Notes: generated by a model not told the origin, from the letters alone. Shown: positions 26,793 through 36,284, counted from the first letter of the stretch. The stretch: 64,000 nucleotides of DNA from an uncultured Pseudomonadota bacterium (GCA_903870055.1 CAIQBG010000050.1:1-64000), one strand, 5' to 3'. A program made the numbers and translations.

Positions 26793-26793
26793 G

Positions 26794-27207
26794 TTATTTA
26801 CCTGGGTCTGTTACAAAGCCGACTTTTTCAATACCCGCTTTGTTGGCCATGCCCATGACATTGATCACGCGCTCGTAGGCAACCTGCTTATCCCCATAAA
26901 TATGGACCACAGGTTGTGGGTGATGCGTAGCGAGCTCATCGAGTTCTTTGCGCAGCGCTTCATCTGTCACCGGTGCGTTATTGATTCGGTAAGCCCCCTT
27001 GGCATCTACCGCAAGCTTAACTACATCTGGCTTTTCAAGCTGCGGCGCCGTAGACACTTTGGGCAGATCGATTTCCATCGAGTGCTTCATCACTGGCACG
27101 GTGACGATAAAGATGATGAGCAGCACCAGCATAACGTCAACTAGTGGCGTCATGTTGATTTCGCTCATGACGTTGCCGTCATTGTTGTCCATGCTTCCGA
27201 ATGCCAT
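26794..27207 (-). CDS. exbD: Biopolymer transport protein ExbD
   Basis: A 137-residue inner-membrane protein with one N-terminal helix (MLVLLIIFIVTVPVM) preceded by INMTPLVDVM, where the conserved membrane Asp (in PLVD) lies at the proton path. The rest is a periplasmic domain ending in GFVTDPGK. With ExbB it uses the proton gradient to drive TonB. It starts five bases after the exbB stop. Confidence 0.95.
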   Translation of the reverse strand: MAFGSMDNNDGNVMSEINMTPLVDVMLVLLIIFIVTVPVMKHSMEIDLPKVSTAPQLEKPDVVKLAVDAKGAYRINNAPVTDEALRKELDELATHHPQPVVHIYGDKQVAYERVINVMGMANKAGIEKVGFVTDPGK

Positions 27208-27212
27208 GATGA

Positions 27213-27929
27213 TCAGCCCTGTGCGCGAACGGAACGAACGGCTTGCGGACGTTCAATGCGATTACCCGTTACAAAGAAGGCATGCAGGTCGTAGGCAAAG
27301 CGGTTGAGCTTACCGATGATGAATTGGTTGCCACGCACCAGTGCGTTGTAGCCAAGCACTGCAGGAATGGCGACAGCCAGACCAAAGGCCGTCATGATGA
27401 GCGCTTCACCTACCGGGCCAGCCACTTTATCCAACCCAGCGCTGCCTGCATCGCTGATCGTTAACAAGGCATGATAGATACCCCATACAGTGCCAAAGAG
27501 TCCGACGAAAGGTGCGGTAGATCCGATCGATGCCAATAGCGCCAGCCCCTGGCTCAAACGATCTTTCGCATCATCAATCGCATTGCTCAAGCTGCCCGTC
27601 ATCCAGTCGCTGAGGTCTAGCGCGTCATGCAATTGTTTGTCGCTATGTCGGTGGTGCTGCATGGCGCTCTGTCCTTCAGTGGCGAGTTGCTTGAACGGAT
27701 TAGGTTGACCCGCTTCAATTTCCAGCGCCTTGAGGCCATGCTCGAAGTCAGTGCTATGCCAGAAACTCTGCACCGCAATAACCTGCTTCTTTGCGCGCTG
27801 AATACCCAGCCCTTTAACAATAATGACCGTCCAGGAGATAACGGACATGGCGAGCAGTACGATTGCTGTGAGCGTAATAATGATGCCGCCCGACTGCAGC
27901 ATGTGAAGAAGTCCGAGTTGTTCGTTCAT
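27213..27929 (-). CDS. exbB: Biopolymer transport protein ExbB
   Basis: A 238-residue MotA/TolQ/ExbB-family protein with three membrane segments: near the N-terminus (about 13-33), then two in the C-terminal half, including the LLASIGSTAPFVGLFGTVWG signature. The start at 27929 (MNEQLGLLHML) has AAGG about ten bases upstream; the longer frame to 28031 overlaps the end of tonB and lacks an RBS. It forms the pentameric proton channel with ExbD. Confidence 0.94.
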   Translation of the reverse strand: MNEQLGLLHMLQSGGIIITLTAIVLLAMSVISWTVIIVKGLGIQRAKKQVIAVQSFWHSTDFEHGLKALEIEAGQPNPFKQLATEGQSAMQHHRHSDKQLHDALDLSDWMTGSLSNAIDDAKDRLSQGLALLASIGSTAPFVGLFGTVWGIYHALLTISDAGSAGLDKVAGPVGEALIMTAFGLAVAIPAVLGYNALVRGNQFIIGKLNRFAYDLHAFFVTGNRIERPQAVRSVRAQG

Positions 27930-27970
27930 GATACGAATGCCTTGTGAAATGGAATGACGTTGACGGGAAA

Positions 27971-28582
27971 TTACTGAGGGGCTGCAGGCATTGCCTGATC
28001 CAGAGAGAAGCGGATAGGCAGCTGGTAGCACATGGGAATGGGCTGCCCACCCTTGCGGGCGGGATGGAAACGCCAGCGTTCTACGGTGTCGCTAGCCGCA
28101 CGATCCAACCTGACGAAGCCCGATGATTTGGCGAGATCAACCGAATCAACCGCGCCAGTTGCAGCTACACAGACCTTGAGCAACACAACGCCCTGCTCAC
28201 CCTTACTGCGGCTAACGGCTGGATAAGGTGGCTTCGGGTTGTGCAGATCCGAAGCGCCTGCATCCGGCATATGTACGGGCGCCGCAGCAGGATCACCACT
28301 CACGTTCTTGGTGGCCGCTTGTTCCTGCGCCGTTGAGTTATCTTTGGGAACGACTTTGTTTTTCTTTTCCTGGCGGTCACGCACCGCCTGATTCTTGATG
28401 GTTTGAACCATCGCCGACGATTCACGGTCGACCATTTCAGCCATCATCACAATCGGTTCCGGATGCACGACAAAAAGCACCGCCCAGAAAGCAATGAGCA
28501 AAATACCCACAACATGGATAACCGATACCCATAGGCCGGTTTTACGGTAGGCATTTTCGGGGAGAAAGTGATTTTCAGGCAT
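27971..28582 (-). CDS. tonB: Energy transducer TonB
   Basis: A 203-residue TonB. There is one N-terminal membrane helix (about residues 16-38, with SVIHVVGILLIAFWAVLFVV, keeping the His of the SxxxH motif), a fairly short linker, and the C-terminal domain with PPYPAVSRSKGEQGVVLLKV and VERWRFHPARKGGQP. It transmits ExbBD energy to outer-membrane receptors. It heads the operon that runs to 22028; a Fur-like site lies in the 38-base gap before it. Confidence 0.94.
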   Translation of the reverse strand: MPENHFLPENAYRKTGLWVSVIHVVGILLIAFWAVLFVVHPEPIVMMAEMVDRESSAMVQTIKNQAVRDRQEKKNKVVPKDNSTAQEQAATKNVSGDPAAAPVHMPDAGASDLHNPKPPYPAVSRSKGEQGVVLLKVCVAATGAVDSVDLAKSSGFVRLDRAASDTVERWRFHPARKGGQPIPMCYQLPIRFSLDQAMPAAPQ

Positions 28583-28604
28583 TAGATGCGACTACGAACG
28601 AGAT

Positions 28605-28617
28605 CTATTCTCAATAA
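28605..28617 (-). promoter_or_regulatory. Putative Fur half-site before tonB
   Basis: CTATTCTCAATAA matches the core of the other Fur-like sites (TATTCTCAWT). It lies 23 bases upstream of the tonB start, between bfd and tonB. The symmetry is incomplete, so this is weaker than the bfd and fbp sites. Confidence 0.5.
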
Positions 28618-28620
28618 AAA

Positions 28621-28824
28621 CTAAATAAAACACGGCATGGCAACCGAAACGGCTGCCGCCTCTTTGCGCAAGCTTGCCAAACAATCCTTGGCGCAAGACT
28701 TGCAGTTTCCACATTGGCTGCCCAGCGAAAGCTTGCGCTGTAGGTCTTCGACCGTTAATGCACCTTCATCAACCGCCTGCGCAATGTGGCGATCTGTTAC
28801 GGCATTACAGATACAGACGTACAT
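28621..28824 (-). CDS. bfd: Bacterioferritin-associated ferredoxin
   Basis: A 67-residue BFD-like [2Fe-2S] protein. The start at 28824 (MYVCICNAVTDRHI) has an AAGGTG RBS. Cluster ligands are Cys4 and Cys6 (VCIC) and the later pair in CGNCKSC. Bfd gives electrons to bacterioferritin haem to release stored iron under starvation. It is preceded by a strong double Fur-like site and followed by tonB after 38 bases. Its targets, the Bfr pair, lie at 17219-18203. Confidence 0.93.
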   Translation of the reverse strand: MYVCICNAVTDRHIAQAVDEGALTVEDLQRKLSLGSQCGNCKSCAKDCLASLRKEAAAVSVAMPCFI

Positions 28825-28863
28825 GGAAAACACCTTTATGGCATTTGAGGGAGGCTTTATTCT

Positions 28864-28904
28864 ATCTCAATGAGAATCGTTGTCAACACTATTCTCATTG
28901 ATTC
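28864..28904 (-). promoter_or_regulatory. Double Fur-like site before bfd
   Basis: AATGAGAAT (28869-28877) and ATTCTCATT (28891-28899) form a 9-bp perfect inverted repeat with 13 bases between. Each half also lies in its own Fur-like match. They sit 45-75 bases upstream of the bfd start. This is the clearest Fur region in the window. Confidence 0.78.
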
Positions 28905-29003
28905 GTTATTACCAGCCGTTCGTTAGATGGATAGCGCCGCATAGCACTTTATCTGAGATGATGACCGGGCAACTGTTGTCTTCTAACGATGCCGGAGCGA
29001 GTT

Positions 29004-29075
29004 ATGAGCAAGAAAAAATGCTGTCATAGCAAACCACGTTGCAAAAACTGCCCTTTGAGAAAGAAGCAGCAATGA
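29004..29075 (+). CDS. Tiny Cys-rich protein coupled to DUF2141 gene
   Basis: A 23-residue ORF, MSKKKCCHSKPRCKNCPLR and onward, with RBS GGAG seven bases upstream. Four Cys (6, 7, 13, 16) and one His in a Lys/Arg-rich chain suggest a metal-binding peptide. I recall similar CC-x2-KPRC-x2-CP patterns in other bacteria but cannot check. Its stop overlaps the start of the next gene (ATGA), supporting real translation. Possible roles are a metal-sensing leader peptide or a small zinc-binding protein; both are inference. Confidence 0.65.
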   Translation: MSKKKCCHSKPRCKNCPLRKKQQ

Positions 29076-29491
29076 TCAGAACATTAGTATTAGCAGCCAC
29101 ACTATTGGCGAGTTCGCTGGCCATGGCTGCCGGCAGCACATTAACCTTGACGATCAATGGCGTACGGGATGATCAAGGGATGGTCCGCGCTGGCATTTAC
29201 AACACGCCGGACACCTTCCCCAAGGAAGGCAAGGCTATGGCGCGCACATCGACTCCGGCCAAGACCGGCAGCGTCCTCCTTAAATTTACGGATCTGCCTG
29301 CCGGCAAATATGCCGTGATTGTTTATCACGATGAGAACAATGACGGACAAATGGACAAGCGCTTCGGCATGATTCCCATTGAAGGCTACGGCCTTTCGAA
29401 TAACATCAAGGCCACTGGCAAGCCAGCATTCGAGCAGTGCGCCTTTGAGATACCCGAAACTCAGAATCAGGTGATTGATTTGCGTTATTGA
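29072..29491 (+). CDS. DUF2141 family exported protein
   Basis: A 139-residue protein with a signal peptide (cleavage after AMAA). The mature part is a beta-rich DUF2141 domain: LTINGVRDDQGMVRAGIYN, then FTDLPAGKYAVIVYHDENND, and FGMIPIEGYGLSNN. Function is unknown; such proteins are periplasmic or outer-membrane associated. The start at 29072 is chosen from the overlap with the Cys-rich ORF; an upstream in-frame ATG at 29039 lies inside that ORF. Confidence 0.88.
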   Translation: MIRTLVLAATLLASSLAMAAGSTLTLTINGVRDDQGMVRAGIYNTPDTFPKEGKAMARTSTPAKTGSVLLKFTDLPAGKYAVIVYHDENNDGQMDKRFGMIPIEGYGLSNNIKATGKPAFEQCAFEIPETQNQVIDLRY

Positions 29492-29524
29492 GACGCGCCA
29501 CGGCTCTTCTCGTAAAATGCGGGA

Positions 29525-30397
29525 ATGAATACAACTGCACCACCCCCGAAGCTAATTCAGTATTTGCGCCTGATGCGGGTGCATCGCCCGATCGGTACGC
29601 TGTTGCTGCTCTGGCCGACGCTGTGGGCGCTCTGGCTGGCTTGTGACGGCATGCCGCCCCTTTATGTATTGCTGATCTTTGTGGCCGGTACTTTTCTGAT
29701 GCGCTCTGCCGGTTGCGTGATCAATGATCTGGCTGACCGAAAAATTGACGGTCATGTAGCGCGTACCAAAGACCGCCCTCTGGTGGCTGGCTGGGTAAGC
29801 CCGCGCGAAGCCATTACCGTATTTTTTATTCTGGTCACGCTATCAGCCATCACCCTGCTACCGATTCTGACACCGCTGCTGGTTGGGCTGGCTGTGGTTG
29901 CGGTGTTTCTAGCTGCCTCTTACCCCTTTACCAAACGCTTCTTCGCAATACCTCAGGGTTACCTGGGCATTGCCTTTGGCTTTGGCATACCTATGGCCTT
30001 TGCAGCGATTCTTGATACCGTGCCACCCGTTGCCTGGTGGCTGCTGGTAGCCAATGTGTTCTGGGCGATTGCCTACGATACCGAATACGCTATGGTGGAT
30101 CGCCCGGATGATCTGAAGATCGGCATCAAGACTTCGGCCATTACCTTTGGCCGTTTTGATGTGGCGGCCATCATGATTTGCTATGGCATCACCCTCGGCA
30201 TTCTGGCCGCTGTTGGCCATACACTCCAGCTGGGCTGGCCTTACTGGATTGGCCTGTTTGCCGCCACCGGTATTGCGCTCTATCACTACACGCTGATTAA
30301 AGACCGTGATACAACGAAGTGCTTCACCGCATTCATGCACAACAACTGGTTGGGTGCTGCCGTCTTTGCCGGCATTCTGCTCGATACGCTGATCTAA
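29525..30397 (+). CDS. ubiA: 4-hydroxybenzoate octaprenyltransferase
   Basis: A 290-residue polytopic prenyltransferase. The Asp-rich motif is seen as [12 protein letters not shown] (about residues 66-77), and the second as [12 protein letters not shown] (about 188-199). It joins the polyprenyl chain to 4-hydroxybenzoate in ubiquinone synthesis. A TAAAAT -10 element (29513-29518) ends six bases before the ATG and no RBS is visible, so the message may be leaderless. ubiD follows 10 bases later. Confidence 0.96.
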   Translation: MNTTAPPPKLIQYLRLMRVHRPIGTLLLLWPTLWALWLACDGMPPLYVLLIFVAGTFLMRSAGCVINDLADRKIDGHVARTKDRPLVAGWVSPREAITVFFILVTLSAITLLPILTPLLVGLAVVAVFLAASYPFTKRFFAIPQGYLGIAFGFGIPMAFAAILDTVPPVAWWLLVANVFWAIAYDTEYAMVDRPDDLKIGIKTSAITFGRFDVAAIMICYGITLGILAAVGHTLQLGWPYWIGLFAATGIALYHYTLIKDRDTTKCFTAFMHNNWLGAAVFAGILLDTLI

Positions 30398-30407
30398 GGA
30401 ATACCCT

Positions 30408-31889
30408 ATGGTTTATCACGACCTGCGCGACTTTATCGCCCAACTGGAAAAAATGGGCGAGCTCAAGCGCATCTCGATGCCGGTGAGCCCGCACTTGGAA
30501 ATGACGGAGATCTGCGACCGCGTGCTGCGTCAGGGTGGCCCCGCAATTCTGTTTGAAAACCCGACCGGCTTTGATACCCCGGTGCTGGGAAATCTTTTCG
30601 GTACCGTGCGCCGCGTGGCACTGGGCATGGGGCAGGATGTGGCGACCGAAGCTGAAGCATTAGCCAAGCTGCGCGAAGTGGGTAAGGTGCTAGCGGTGTT
30701 AAAAGAGCCAGAACCACCGAAGGGTTTTAAGGATGCGTGGGAGAAGCTGCCGCTGCTCAAGCAGGTATTAACGATGTCACCCAAGCTGGTGTCGTCCGCG
30801 CCCTGCCAGGAAGTGGTGCTCGAAGGTAAGGACGTAGATCTTTACCGCTTACCGGTGCAGCATTGCTGGCCGGGTGATGTCGCGCCACTGGTGACCTGGG
30901 GGCTTACGGTAACGCGTGGACCTAACAAGACACGACAGAATCTGGGCATTTACCGCCAGCAGGTACTGGGACCGAACAAGCTAATTATGCGCTGGCTGGC
31001 TCACCGTGGTGGTGCTCTGGATTTCCGTGACCATCAGCTGGCCAACCCCGGCCAACCCTTCCCGGTCGCAGTTGTTCTCGGTTGCGACCCGGCGACGATT
31101 CTGGGCGCTGTAACGCCGGTGCCGGATACGCTGTCGGAATACCAGTTTGCCGGCCTACTACGCGGCAAGAAAACCGAACTGATTCGCTGCCTGGGTTCTA
31201 CCCTGCAAGTACCTGCCTCGGCCGAGATCGTTCTGGAAGGCGTGCTGAACCCCGGCGAGATGGCCCTGGAAGGACCCTATGGCGACCATACGGGTTACTA
31301 CAACGAGCAGGCCGAGTTCCCGGTATTTACCGTTGAGCGCATGACCCTGCGCAAGAGCCCGATCTATCACTCCACCTACACCGGCAAACCGCCCGATGAA
31401 CCGGCAATGCTGGGCGTAGCACTGAATGAAGTCTTTGTGCCGCTGCTACAAAAGCAGTTTCCGGAAATTACCGATTTCTATTTACCGCCCGAAGGCTGTT
31501 CTTATCGCCTGGCGGTGGTGAGCATTCGTAAACAGTATGCCGGGCATGCCCGCCGCGTGATGATGGGCGTGTGGAGTTTCCTGCGTCAGTTCATGTACAC
31601 CAAGTTCATTATCGTGGTGGATGACGACGTGAACATTCGCGACTGGAAAGAAGTCATCTGGGCGATGACCACACGCATGGACGCTACGCGCGATACGATG
31701 CTGGTGGACAATACGCCGATCGATTATCTGGACTTCGCTTCGCCGGTTGCCGGCCTGGGTAGCAAGATGGGGCTGGATGCTACGAACAAGTGGCCGGGCG
31801 AAACGAACCGCGAATGGGGCACACCGATTACGCACGATCCGGCCGTTAAGGCGCGCGTTGATGCGATGTGGGCCGAGCTGGGACTTTAA
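30408..31889 (+). CDS. ubiD: 3-octaprenyl-4-hydroxybenzoate carboxy-lyase
   Basis: A 493-residue UbiD decarboxylase, typical length. It uses prenylated FMN (made by UbiX) and Mn2+ to decarboxylate the UbiA product. The stretch [12 protein letters not shown] and the nearby Arg/Glu residues belong to the active site region; PVQHCWPGD is the conserved metal/phosphate region. RBS AAGGAA precedes the ATG. It forms an operon with ubiA. Confidence 0.96.
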   Translation: MVYHDLRDFIAQLEKMGELKRISMPVSPHLEMTEICDRVLRQGGPAILFENPTGFDTPVLGNLFGTVRRVALGMGQDVATEAEALAKLREVGKVLAVLKEPEPPKGFKDAWEKLPLLKQVLTMSPKLVSSAPCQEVVLEGKDVDLYRLPVQHCWPGDVAPLVTWGLTVTRGPNKTRQNLGIYRQQVLGPNKLIMRWLAHRGGALDFRDHQLANPGQPFPVAVVLGCDPATILGAVTPVPDTLSEYQFAGLLRGKKTELIRCLGSTLQVPASAEIVLEGVLNPGEMALEGPYGDHTGYYNEQAEFPVFTVERMTLRKSPIYHSTYTGKPPDEPAMLGVALNEVFVPLLQKQFPEITDFYLPPEGCSYRLAVVSIRKQYAGHARRVMMGVWSFLRQFMYTKFIIVVDDDVNIRDWKEVIWAMTTRMDATRDTMLVDNTPIDYLDFASPVAGLGSKMGLDATNKWPGETNREWGTPITHDPAVKARVDAMWAELGL

Positions 31890-31908
31890 GCGCTAACGCA
31901 CGTGGGCG

Positions 31909-32304
31909 TTAGGCAGCAGGCATTTCGCGCTTGCTGCCATCGGCATTGAGCGCCACGTAAGTAATCAGCGCTTCGGTGACCTTAACGGTTACCGGGTTGT
32001 CCGGATGACGCTCGGCATACATTTGCACTTTGATCGTAACCGAGGTTCTGCCCCGTTTCTCCACTTCGGCAAAGAAGGTGACGATGTCACCGATCGACAC
32101 CGGCTGATGAAACTGGATGGTGTTAACAGCCACGGTAGCAATCCGACCGCGAGCAACCTTATGCCCCAGGACGGCACCGGCCAGATCGATATGACCCATG
32201 GTCCAGCCTCCGAACACATCGCCATACATATTGGCATCGGAAGGCATGGGGATGACTTTTAGTACAGGTGGCAGGTCGGGTAACTGGCAGGGGGTATCGA
32301 TCAT
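31909..32304 (-). CDS. Acyl-CoA thioesterase, YciA-type hotdog protein
   Basis: A 131-residue hotdog-fold thioesterase. Family marks are NMYGDVFGGWTMGHIDLAGA (active-site Asp) and VNTIQFHQPVSIGD. YciA-type enzymes hydrolyse many acyl-CoAs in the cytosol. It is a single gene facing ubiD, with 19 bases between stops and no clear terminator. Confidence 0.92.
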   Translation of the reverse strand: MIDTPCQLPDLPPVLKVIPMPSDANMYGDVFGGWTMGHIDLAGAVLGHKVARGRIATVAVNTIQFHQPVSIGDIVTFFAEVEKRGRTSVTIKVQMYAERHPDNPVTVKVTEALITYVALNADGSKREMPAA

Positions 32305-32357
32305 GATCTTGTCGCTAATAGGATTAAACTACGGATGTCATTTTAAGGTCATAACTC

Positions 32358-34157
32358 ATGTCGCGTCACGGAAATAAACCTGTAGGACCTGCCAACAACG
32401 AACCGTTGCACGTCTGGACCACGCTGAAATCCCTGCTCCCCTGGCTCTGGGCCTATCGCGGGCGGATGATTGCTGCCTTTGGCTGCCTGCTACTGGCCAA
32501 ACTAGCCAGTGTGTATGTGCCCATTGTGTTCAAGAACATGATTGATGCGCTGACCGGAACCTATGATGTGGTACTGGTATTACCCATTGGCTTATTGCTG
32601 ATGTACGGTTTTGCGCGCCTGGCCAGCACGGGCTTTACCGAGCTACGCGAAATTCTTTTTGTACGGGTGACCCAGCAGGCGATTCGCCGTATTGCCCTGT
32701 CTGTATTTACCCATTTGCACAATCTGTCGCTGCGCTTTCATCTGGAGCGGCAGACCGGCGGTGTCTCGCGCGATATCGACCGCGGCACCCGCGCTATCTC
32801 TAACCTGATTAGTTATACGCTGTATTCGATCTTGCCAACCATTATCGAACTCGTGATGGTAATGAGTGTGCTGGCGTATAAATACGATCAGGTTTTTGTG
32901 TGGATTACGCTGGCCTCGATTGTTTGCTACGTGGCCTTTACGGTGATTATTTCCAACTGGCGGATCCACATTCGCCGTGCCGTCAACGAAGCAGATTCAG
33001 CGGCCAATACGCGTGCCATTGATAGCCTGATCAACTACGAGACGGTGAAGTATTTCAATAACGAAGCCTTTGAGCTGGATCGCTATGATGAAGCGATGCG
33101 CCGCTGGGAAGATGCCTCCGTACGCAGCCAGATGACGCTGACCATGCTCAACATGGGACAACAGCTGATTATTGTGATCGGTCTAGTGGCGATGATGTGG
33201 CACGCGGCACAGGGCGTCGTCGCCGGCAGCATGACCGTGGGTGACCTGGTGCTGGTGAATGCCTTTCTGATTCAACTTTATATGCCGCTGAATTTCTTCG
33301 GTGTGGTCTACCGAGAGATTCGCCAGGCACTGACCGATATTGAACGGATGTTCGGCTTGCTCAATACCCAACGCGAGATCGTAGATGCGCCGGATGCACG
33401 CGCCCTACCCGAGGCGCCCATCAGCGTGCTGTTTGATAGTGTGGATTTTGCTTATGACCCTGCGCGGCCGATCCTGAGCAATGTGTCCTTCGAAATCCCT
33501 GCCGGTAAAACCGTGGCAGCGGTTGGGCATTCCGGCGCCGGCAAATCAACATTGGCACGCCTGATCTACCGTTTCTATGATGTCACGGGTGGTCGCATTC
33601 TGATGAACGGTATTGATATCCGCAAGATTGATCAGAGCAGCCTACGTGGCGGCATTGCTATTGTGCCGCAGGATACCGTGCTGTTTAACGACACGCTCTA
33701 TTACAACATCTTGTACGGCAACCCTACGGCCACTCGCGAGCAAGTGATTGCCGCAGCTAAGGCGGCCCACCTTCATGAGTTTGCGGAAGCGCTCCCAGAC
33801 GGTTATGACGCTAAAGTAGGCGAACGTGGCCTCAAACTCTCCGGCGGCGAAAAGCAGCGGGTTGCCATTGCCCGGGCGCTACTGAAAAATCCGCCTATCC
33901 TGGTATTTGATGAAGCAACCTCTGCCCTGGACTCCAAAACAGAAAAAGCCATTCAGGCCAGCATGGAAGTGGCCGCCCGTGGCCGTACGACGCTGATCAT
34001 TGCGCACCGCTTATCCACCGTAATGAATGCCGATGAGATCATCGTGCTGGATGCCGGACGCATCGTTGAACGTGGCCGCCATGCTGCGTTACTCGCTGCG
34101 AATGGCATCTACGCTCAGATGTGGGCATTGCAAAAACAGGATCGCGATGCAGATTAA
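32358..34157 (+). CDS. Atm1-type ABC exporter (fused permease-ATPase)
   Basis: A 599-residue half-transporter. The N-terminal part has six membrane helices (about 30-300). The ATPase has Walker A GHSGAGKST (390-398), signature LSGGEKQRVAIARALL, and Walker B ILVFDEATSALDS. NYETVKYFNNEAFE is typical of the Atm1/HMT1 family, which exports glutathione-linked metals or sulfur species. It works as a homodimer in the inner membrane. No neighbouring partner gene is visible. Confidence 0.9.
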   Translation: MSRHGNKPVGPANNEPLHVWTTLKSLLPWLWAYRGRMIAAFGCLLLAKLASVYVPIVFKNMIDALTGTYDVVLVLPIGLLLMYGFARLASTGFTELREILFVRVTQQAIRRIALSVFTHLHNLSLRFHLERQTGGVSRDIDRGTRAISNLISYTLYSILPTIIELVMVMSVLAYKYDQVFVWITLASIVCYVAFTVIISNWRIHIRRAVNEADSAANTRAIDSLINYETVKYFNNEAFELDRYDEAMRRWEDASVRSQMTLTMLNMGQQLIIVIGLVAMMWHAAQGVVAGSMTVGDLVLVNAFLIQLYMPLNFFGVVYREIRQALTDIERMFGLLNTQREIVDAPDARALPEAPISVLFDSVDFAYDPARPILSNVSFEIPAGKTVAAVGHSGAGKSTLARLIYRFYDVTGGRILMNGIDIRKIDQSSLRGGIAIVPQDTVLFNDTLYYNILYGNPTATREQVIAAAKAAHLHEFAEALPDGYDAKVGERGLKLSGGEKQRVAIARALLKNPPILVFDEATSALDSKTEKAIQASMEVAARGRTTLIIAHRLSTVMNADEIIVLDAGRIVERGRHAALLAANGIYAQMWALQKQDRDAD

Positions 34158-34237
34158 TCTGCATGTGATACTTCCCGCAGTAAAATACGGGTTCAGCTTC
34201 ACCCCCAACGATTTGCATTAATTACAAGGAATACACT

Positions 34238-34813
34238 ATGGCGTTATTGACATCCCAACTCACCGATATACAGGCTAAGGTTCTTGGCGCGGTGGCGAAT
34301 CGTCCCGGCACCCTGATCTGGATGGGGCTATTGATGATCGTTCTAGGCACCGTTGGCGTGATGGCTGAGACCTTTTTCTCCATCGCTTCCATTAGCCTGA
34401 TGGGTGGCTTTGCACTGGCCGCCGGGATTATGCAGGGGTTGCATGCGTTTCAGGCACGCGGCTGGAAGTCGGTATCAGTCCAACTGATCTTTGCACTCAT
34501 CTACATTGCGATTGGCGTGATTGTCTGGGTATCCCCGGAAGCAGCTCTTGAAGGTGTGACCTTGTATCTGGCCACGCTGCTTTTTGCAACGGGCGCGCTG
34601 CGTCTGGTTACCGCATTCCAGCACACGGCATTTCGCGAGTGGCTTATGCCTTTGCTGTCGGCTGCACTATCGATTCTACTGGGCGGCCTGATTCTTGCAG
34701 GCTGGCCGGATAACAGCACCTGGGTCCCGGGTATGCTGATTGCGATCGAACTGCTACTCCAAGGCTGGAGCTTGTTTTTCCTCGGTATCGCCGCCAAGAA
34801 CGCAGTGAAATAA
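34238..34813 (+). CDS. HdeD/DUF308 family membrane protein
   Basis: A 191-residue protein with six hydrophobic segments in three repeated hairpins, typical of HdeD (DUF308) proteins, which in E. coli belong to acid resistance. RBS AAGGAA precedes the ATG, and a TAAAAT -10-like element lies about 55 bases upstream. A terminator follows immediately. Function here is not known. Confidence 0.85.
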   Translation: MALLTSQLTDIQAKVLGAVANRPGTLIWMGLLMIVLGTVGVMAETFFSIASISLMGGFALAAGIMQGLHAFQARGWKSVSVQLIFALIYIAIGVIVWVSPEAALEGVTLYLATLLFATGALRLVTAFQHTAFREWLMPLLSAALSILLGGLILAGWPDNSTWVPGMLIAIELLLQGWSLFFLGIAAKNAVK

Positions 34814-34825
34814 GTTTGTTCCGAC

Positions 34826-34856
34826 AATAAAAAACCCAGCCGAGGCTGGGTTTTTT
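34826..34856. terminator. Bidirectional terminator between HdeD-like gene and rplQ
   Basis: AATAAAAAACCCAGC (from 34826) pairs with GCTGGGTTTTTTAT around a CGAG loop. A-run and T-run on both sides make it work for the plus-strand gene ending at 34813 and for the alpha operon ending with rplQ at 34881. Confidence 0.93.
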
Positions 34857-34880
34857 ATTGGGCACAGACTCAACTTGTGG

Positions 34881-35279
34881 TTAAGCAGCGGCCTCTTCTG
34901 TTTCAACTGCTTCAACACCTTCCGGACGGTCAACCAGTTCTACGTAGGCGATCGGTGCATTGTCGCCCGGGCGGAAGCCGGCTTTCAGGATACGTGTGTA
35001 GCCACCCGGACGTGCTTGGAAGCGCGGGCCGAGTTCGTTAAACAGCTTAACAACCATTTCACGATCACGCAGACGGGCAAATGCCAGACGGCGGTTTGCC
35101 AGCGTCGGGGTCTTAGCCAGAGTGATGATCGGCTCAACGACGCGACGCAGTTCCTTAGCTTTCGGCACAGTAGTGCGGATAGCTTCGTAACGCAGCAGGG
35201 CGTTGGTCAGGTTGCGCAACATAGCCAGACGGTGGCTGCTGGTGCGGTTCAGTTTGCGAAGACCATGACGGTGACGCAT
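34881..35279 (-). CDS. rplQ: 50S ribosomal protein L17
   Basis: A 132-residue L17: [20 protein letters not shown] at the N-terminus and the [18 protein letters not shown] segment. The acidic tail after residue 120 ([10 protein letters not shown]) is slightly longer than in E. coli. It is the last gene of the alpha operon, with GGAAC RBS region 27 bases after rpoA, and is closed by the terminator at 34826-34856. Confidence 0.97.
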   Translation of the reverse strand: MRHRHGLRKLNRTSSHRLAMLRNLTNALLRYEAIRTTVPKAKELRRVVEPIITLAKTPTLANRRLAFARLRDREMVVKLFNELGPRFQARPGGYTRILKAGFRPGDNAPIAYVELVDRPEGVEAVETEEAAA

Positions 35280-35306
35280 GATGAGTTCCTTTCGTTAATC
35301 CGGCGA

Positions 35307-36284
35307 TCAGTTACGCTCGAGACCGGCCGGTGGCCAGTTGTCGAGGCGCATACCCAGGGTGAGACCGCGCGATGCGAGCACATCCTTGATTTCATTGAGG
35401 GACTTACGACCCAGATTCGGGGTCTTAAGCAACTCGTTTTCGGTACGCTGAATCAGGTCGCCGATGTAATAGATGTTTTCAGCCTTGAGGCAGTTGGCCG
35501 AACGCACCGTCAGCTCGAGGTCGTCGACCGGCTTGAGCAGAACTGGGTCGATCGGAGCCGACTTACCACCGTCAGCACCATTAGCAGTGCCTTCGAGGTC
35601 AGCAAACAATGACATCTGGTCAATCAGAATACGTGCAGCAATGCGCACGGCTTCTTCAGGATCAATGACGCCATCCGTTTCGATATCCATCACGAGCTTA
35701 TCAAGATCAGTACGCTGTTCAACACGGGCTGCGTCTACCGAGTAGGCAACGCGACGCACCGGGCTAAAGCTGGCATCCAGCATCAGATGACCGATGACCT
35801 TGTGCTCTTCAGCTTGCTTGCGCTGGTTGGCAGGAACGTAACCACGACCCTTTTCAACCTTGATTTCCATGTCCAGCTTGCCGCCGGCGTGGATGTGCGC
35901 AAGAACGTGATCAGGATTAATAATTTCAACATCGTGCGGCACTTCGATATCCGAAGCGCGAACAACGCCTTCACCTGACTTGCTAACCTTGACCACAACT
36001 TCATTGCGGCTGTGTAGTTTGAACACAACGCCCTTCAGATTGAGGAGCAGGTCAACAACGTCTTCCTGAACGCCGTCGATCGTCGAGTACTCGTGTACTA
36101 CGCCGTCGATCTTAACTTCGGTCGGCGCGTAGCCTTCCATCGACGACAGCAGGATGCGACGCAGTGCATTACCCAGCGTATGACCATAACCACGCTCGAA
36201 CGGTTCCATGACCACTTTGGCGTGAACCGGAGAGATGGTCTGGACATCGATGCTGCGCGGCTTCAATAGTGCATTTCCTTGCAT
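35307..36284 (-). CDS. rpoA: RNA polymerase alpha subunit
   Basis: A 325-residue alpha subunit. ATG 36284 ([14 protein letters not shown]) is preceded by CAGGA; a further in-frame ATG at 36308 would add eight residues and overlap that RBS. The N-terminal domain ([20 protein letters not shown]) dimerises and holds beta and beta-prime; the C-terminal domain (about 245-325, [20 protein letters not shown]) contacts UP elements and activators such as FNR. It lies between rpsD and rplQ as usual. Confidence 0.97.
   Translation of the reverse strand: MQGNALLKPRSIDVQTISPVHAKVVMEPFERGYGHTLGNALRRILLSSMEGYAPTEVKIDGVVHEYSTIDGVQEDVVDLLLNLKGVVFKLHSRNEVVVKVSKSGEGVVRASDIEVPHDVEIINPDHVLAHIHAGGKLDMEIKVEKGRGYVPANQRKQAEEHKVIGHLMLDASFSPVRRVAYSVDAARVEQRTDLDKLVMDIETDGVIDPEEAVRIAARILIDQMSLFADLEGTANGADGGKSAPIDPVLLKPVDDLELTVRSANCLKAENIYYIGDLIQRTENELLKTPNLGRKSLNEIKDVLASRGLTLGMRLDNWPPAGLERN

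Noticed and set aside
34875-35612. Plus-strand frame over rplQ and rpoA, starting after the terminator
   Set aside because: Opposite two certain genes; the translation shows no motif.
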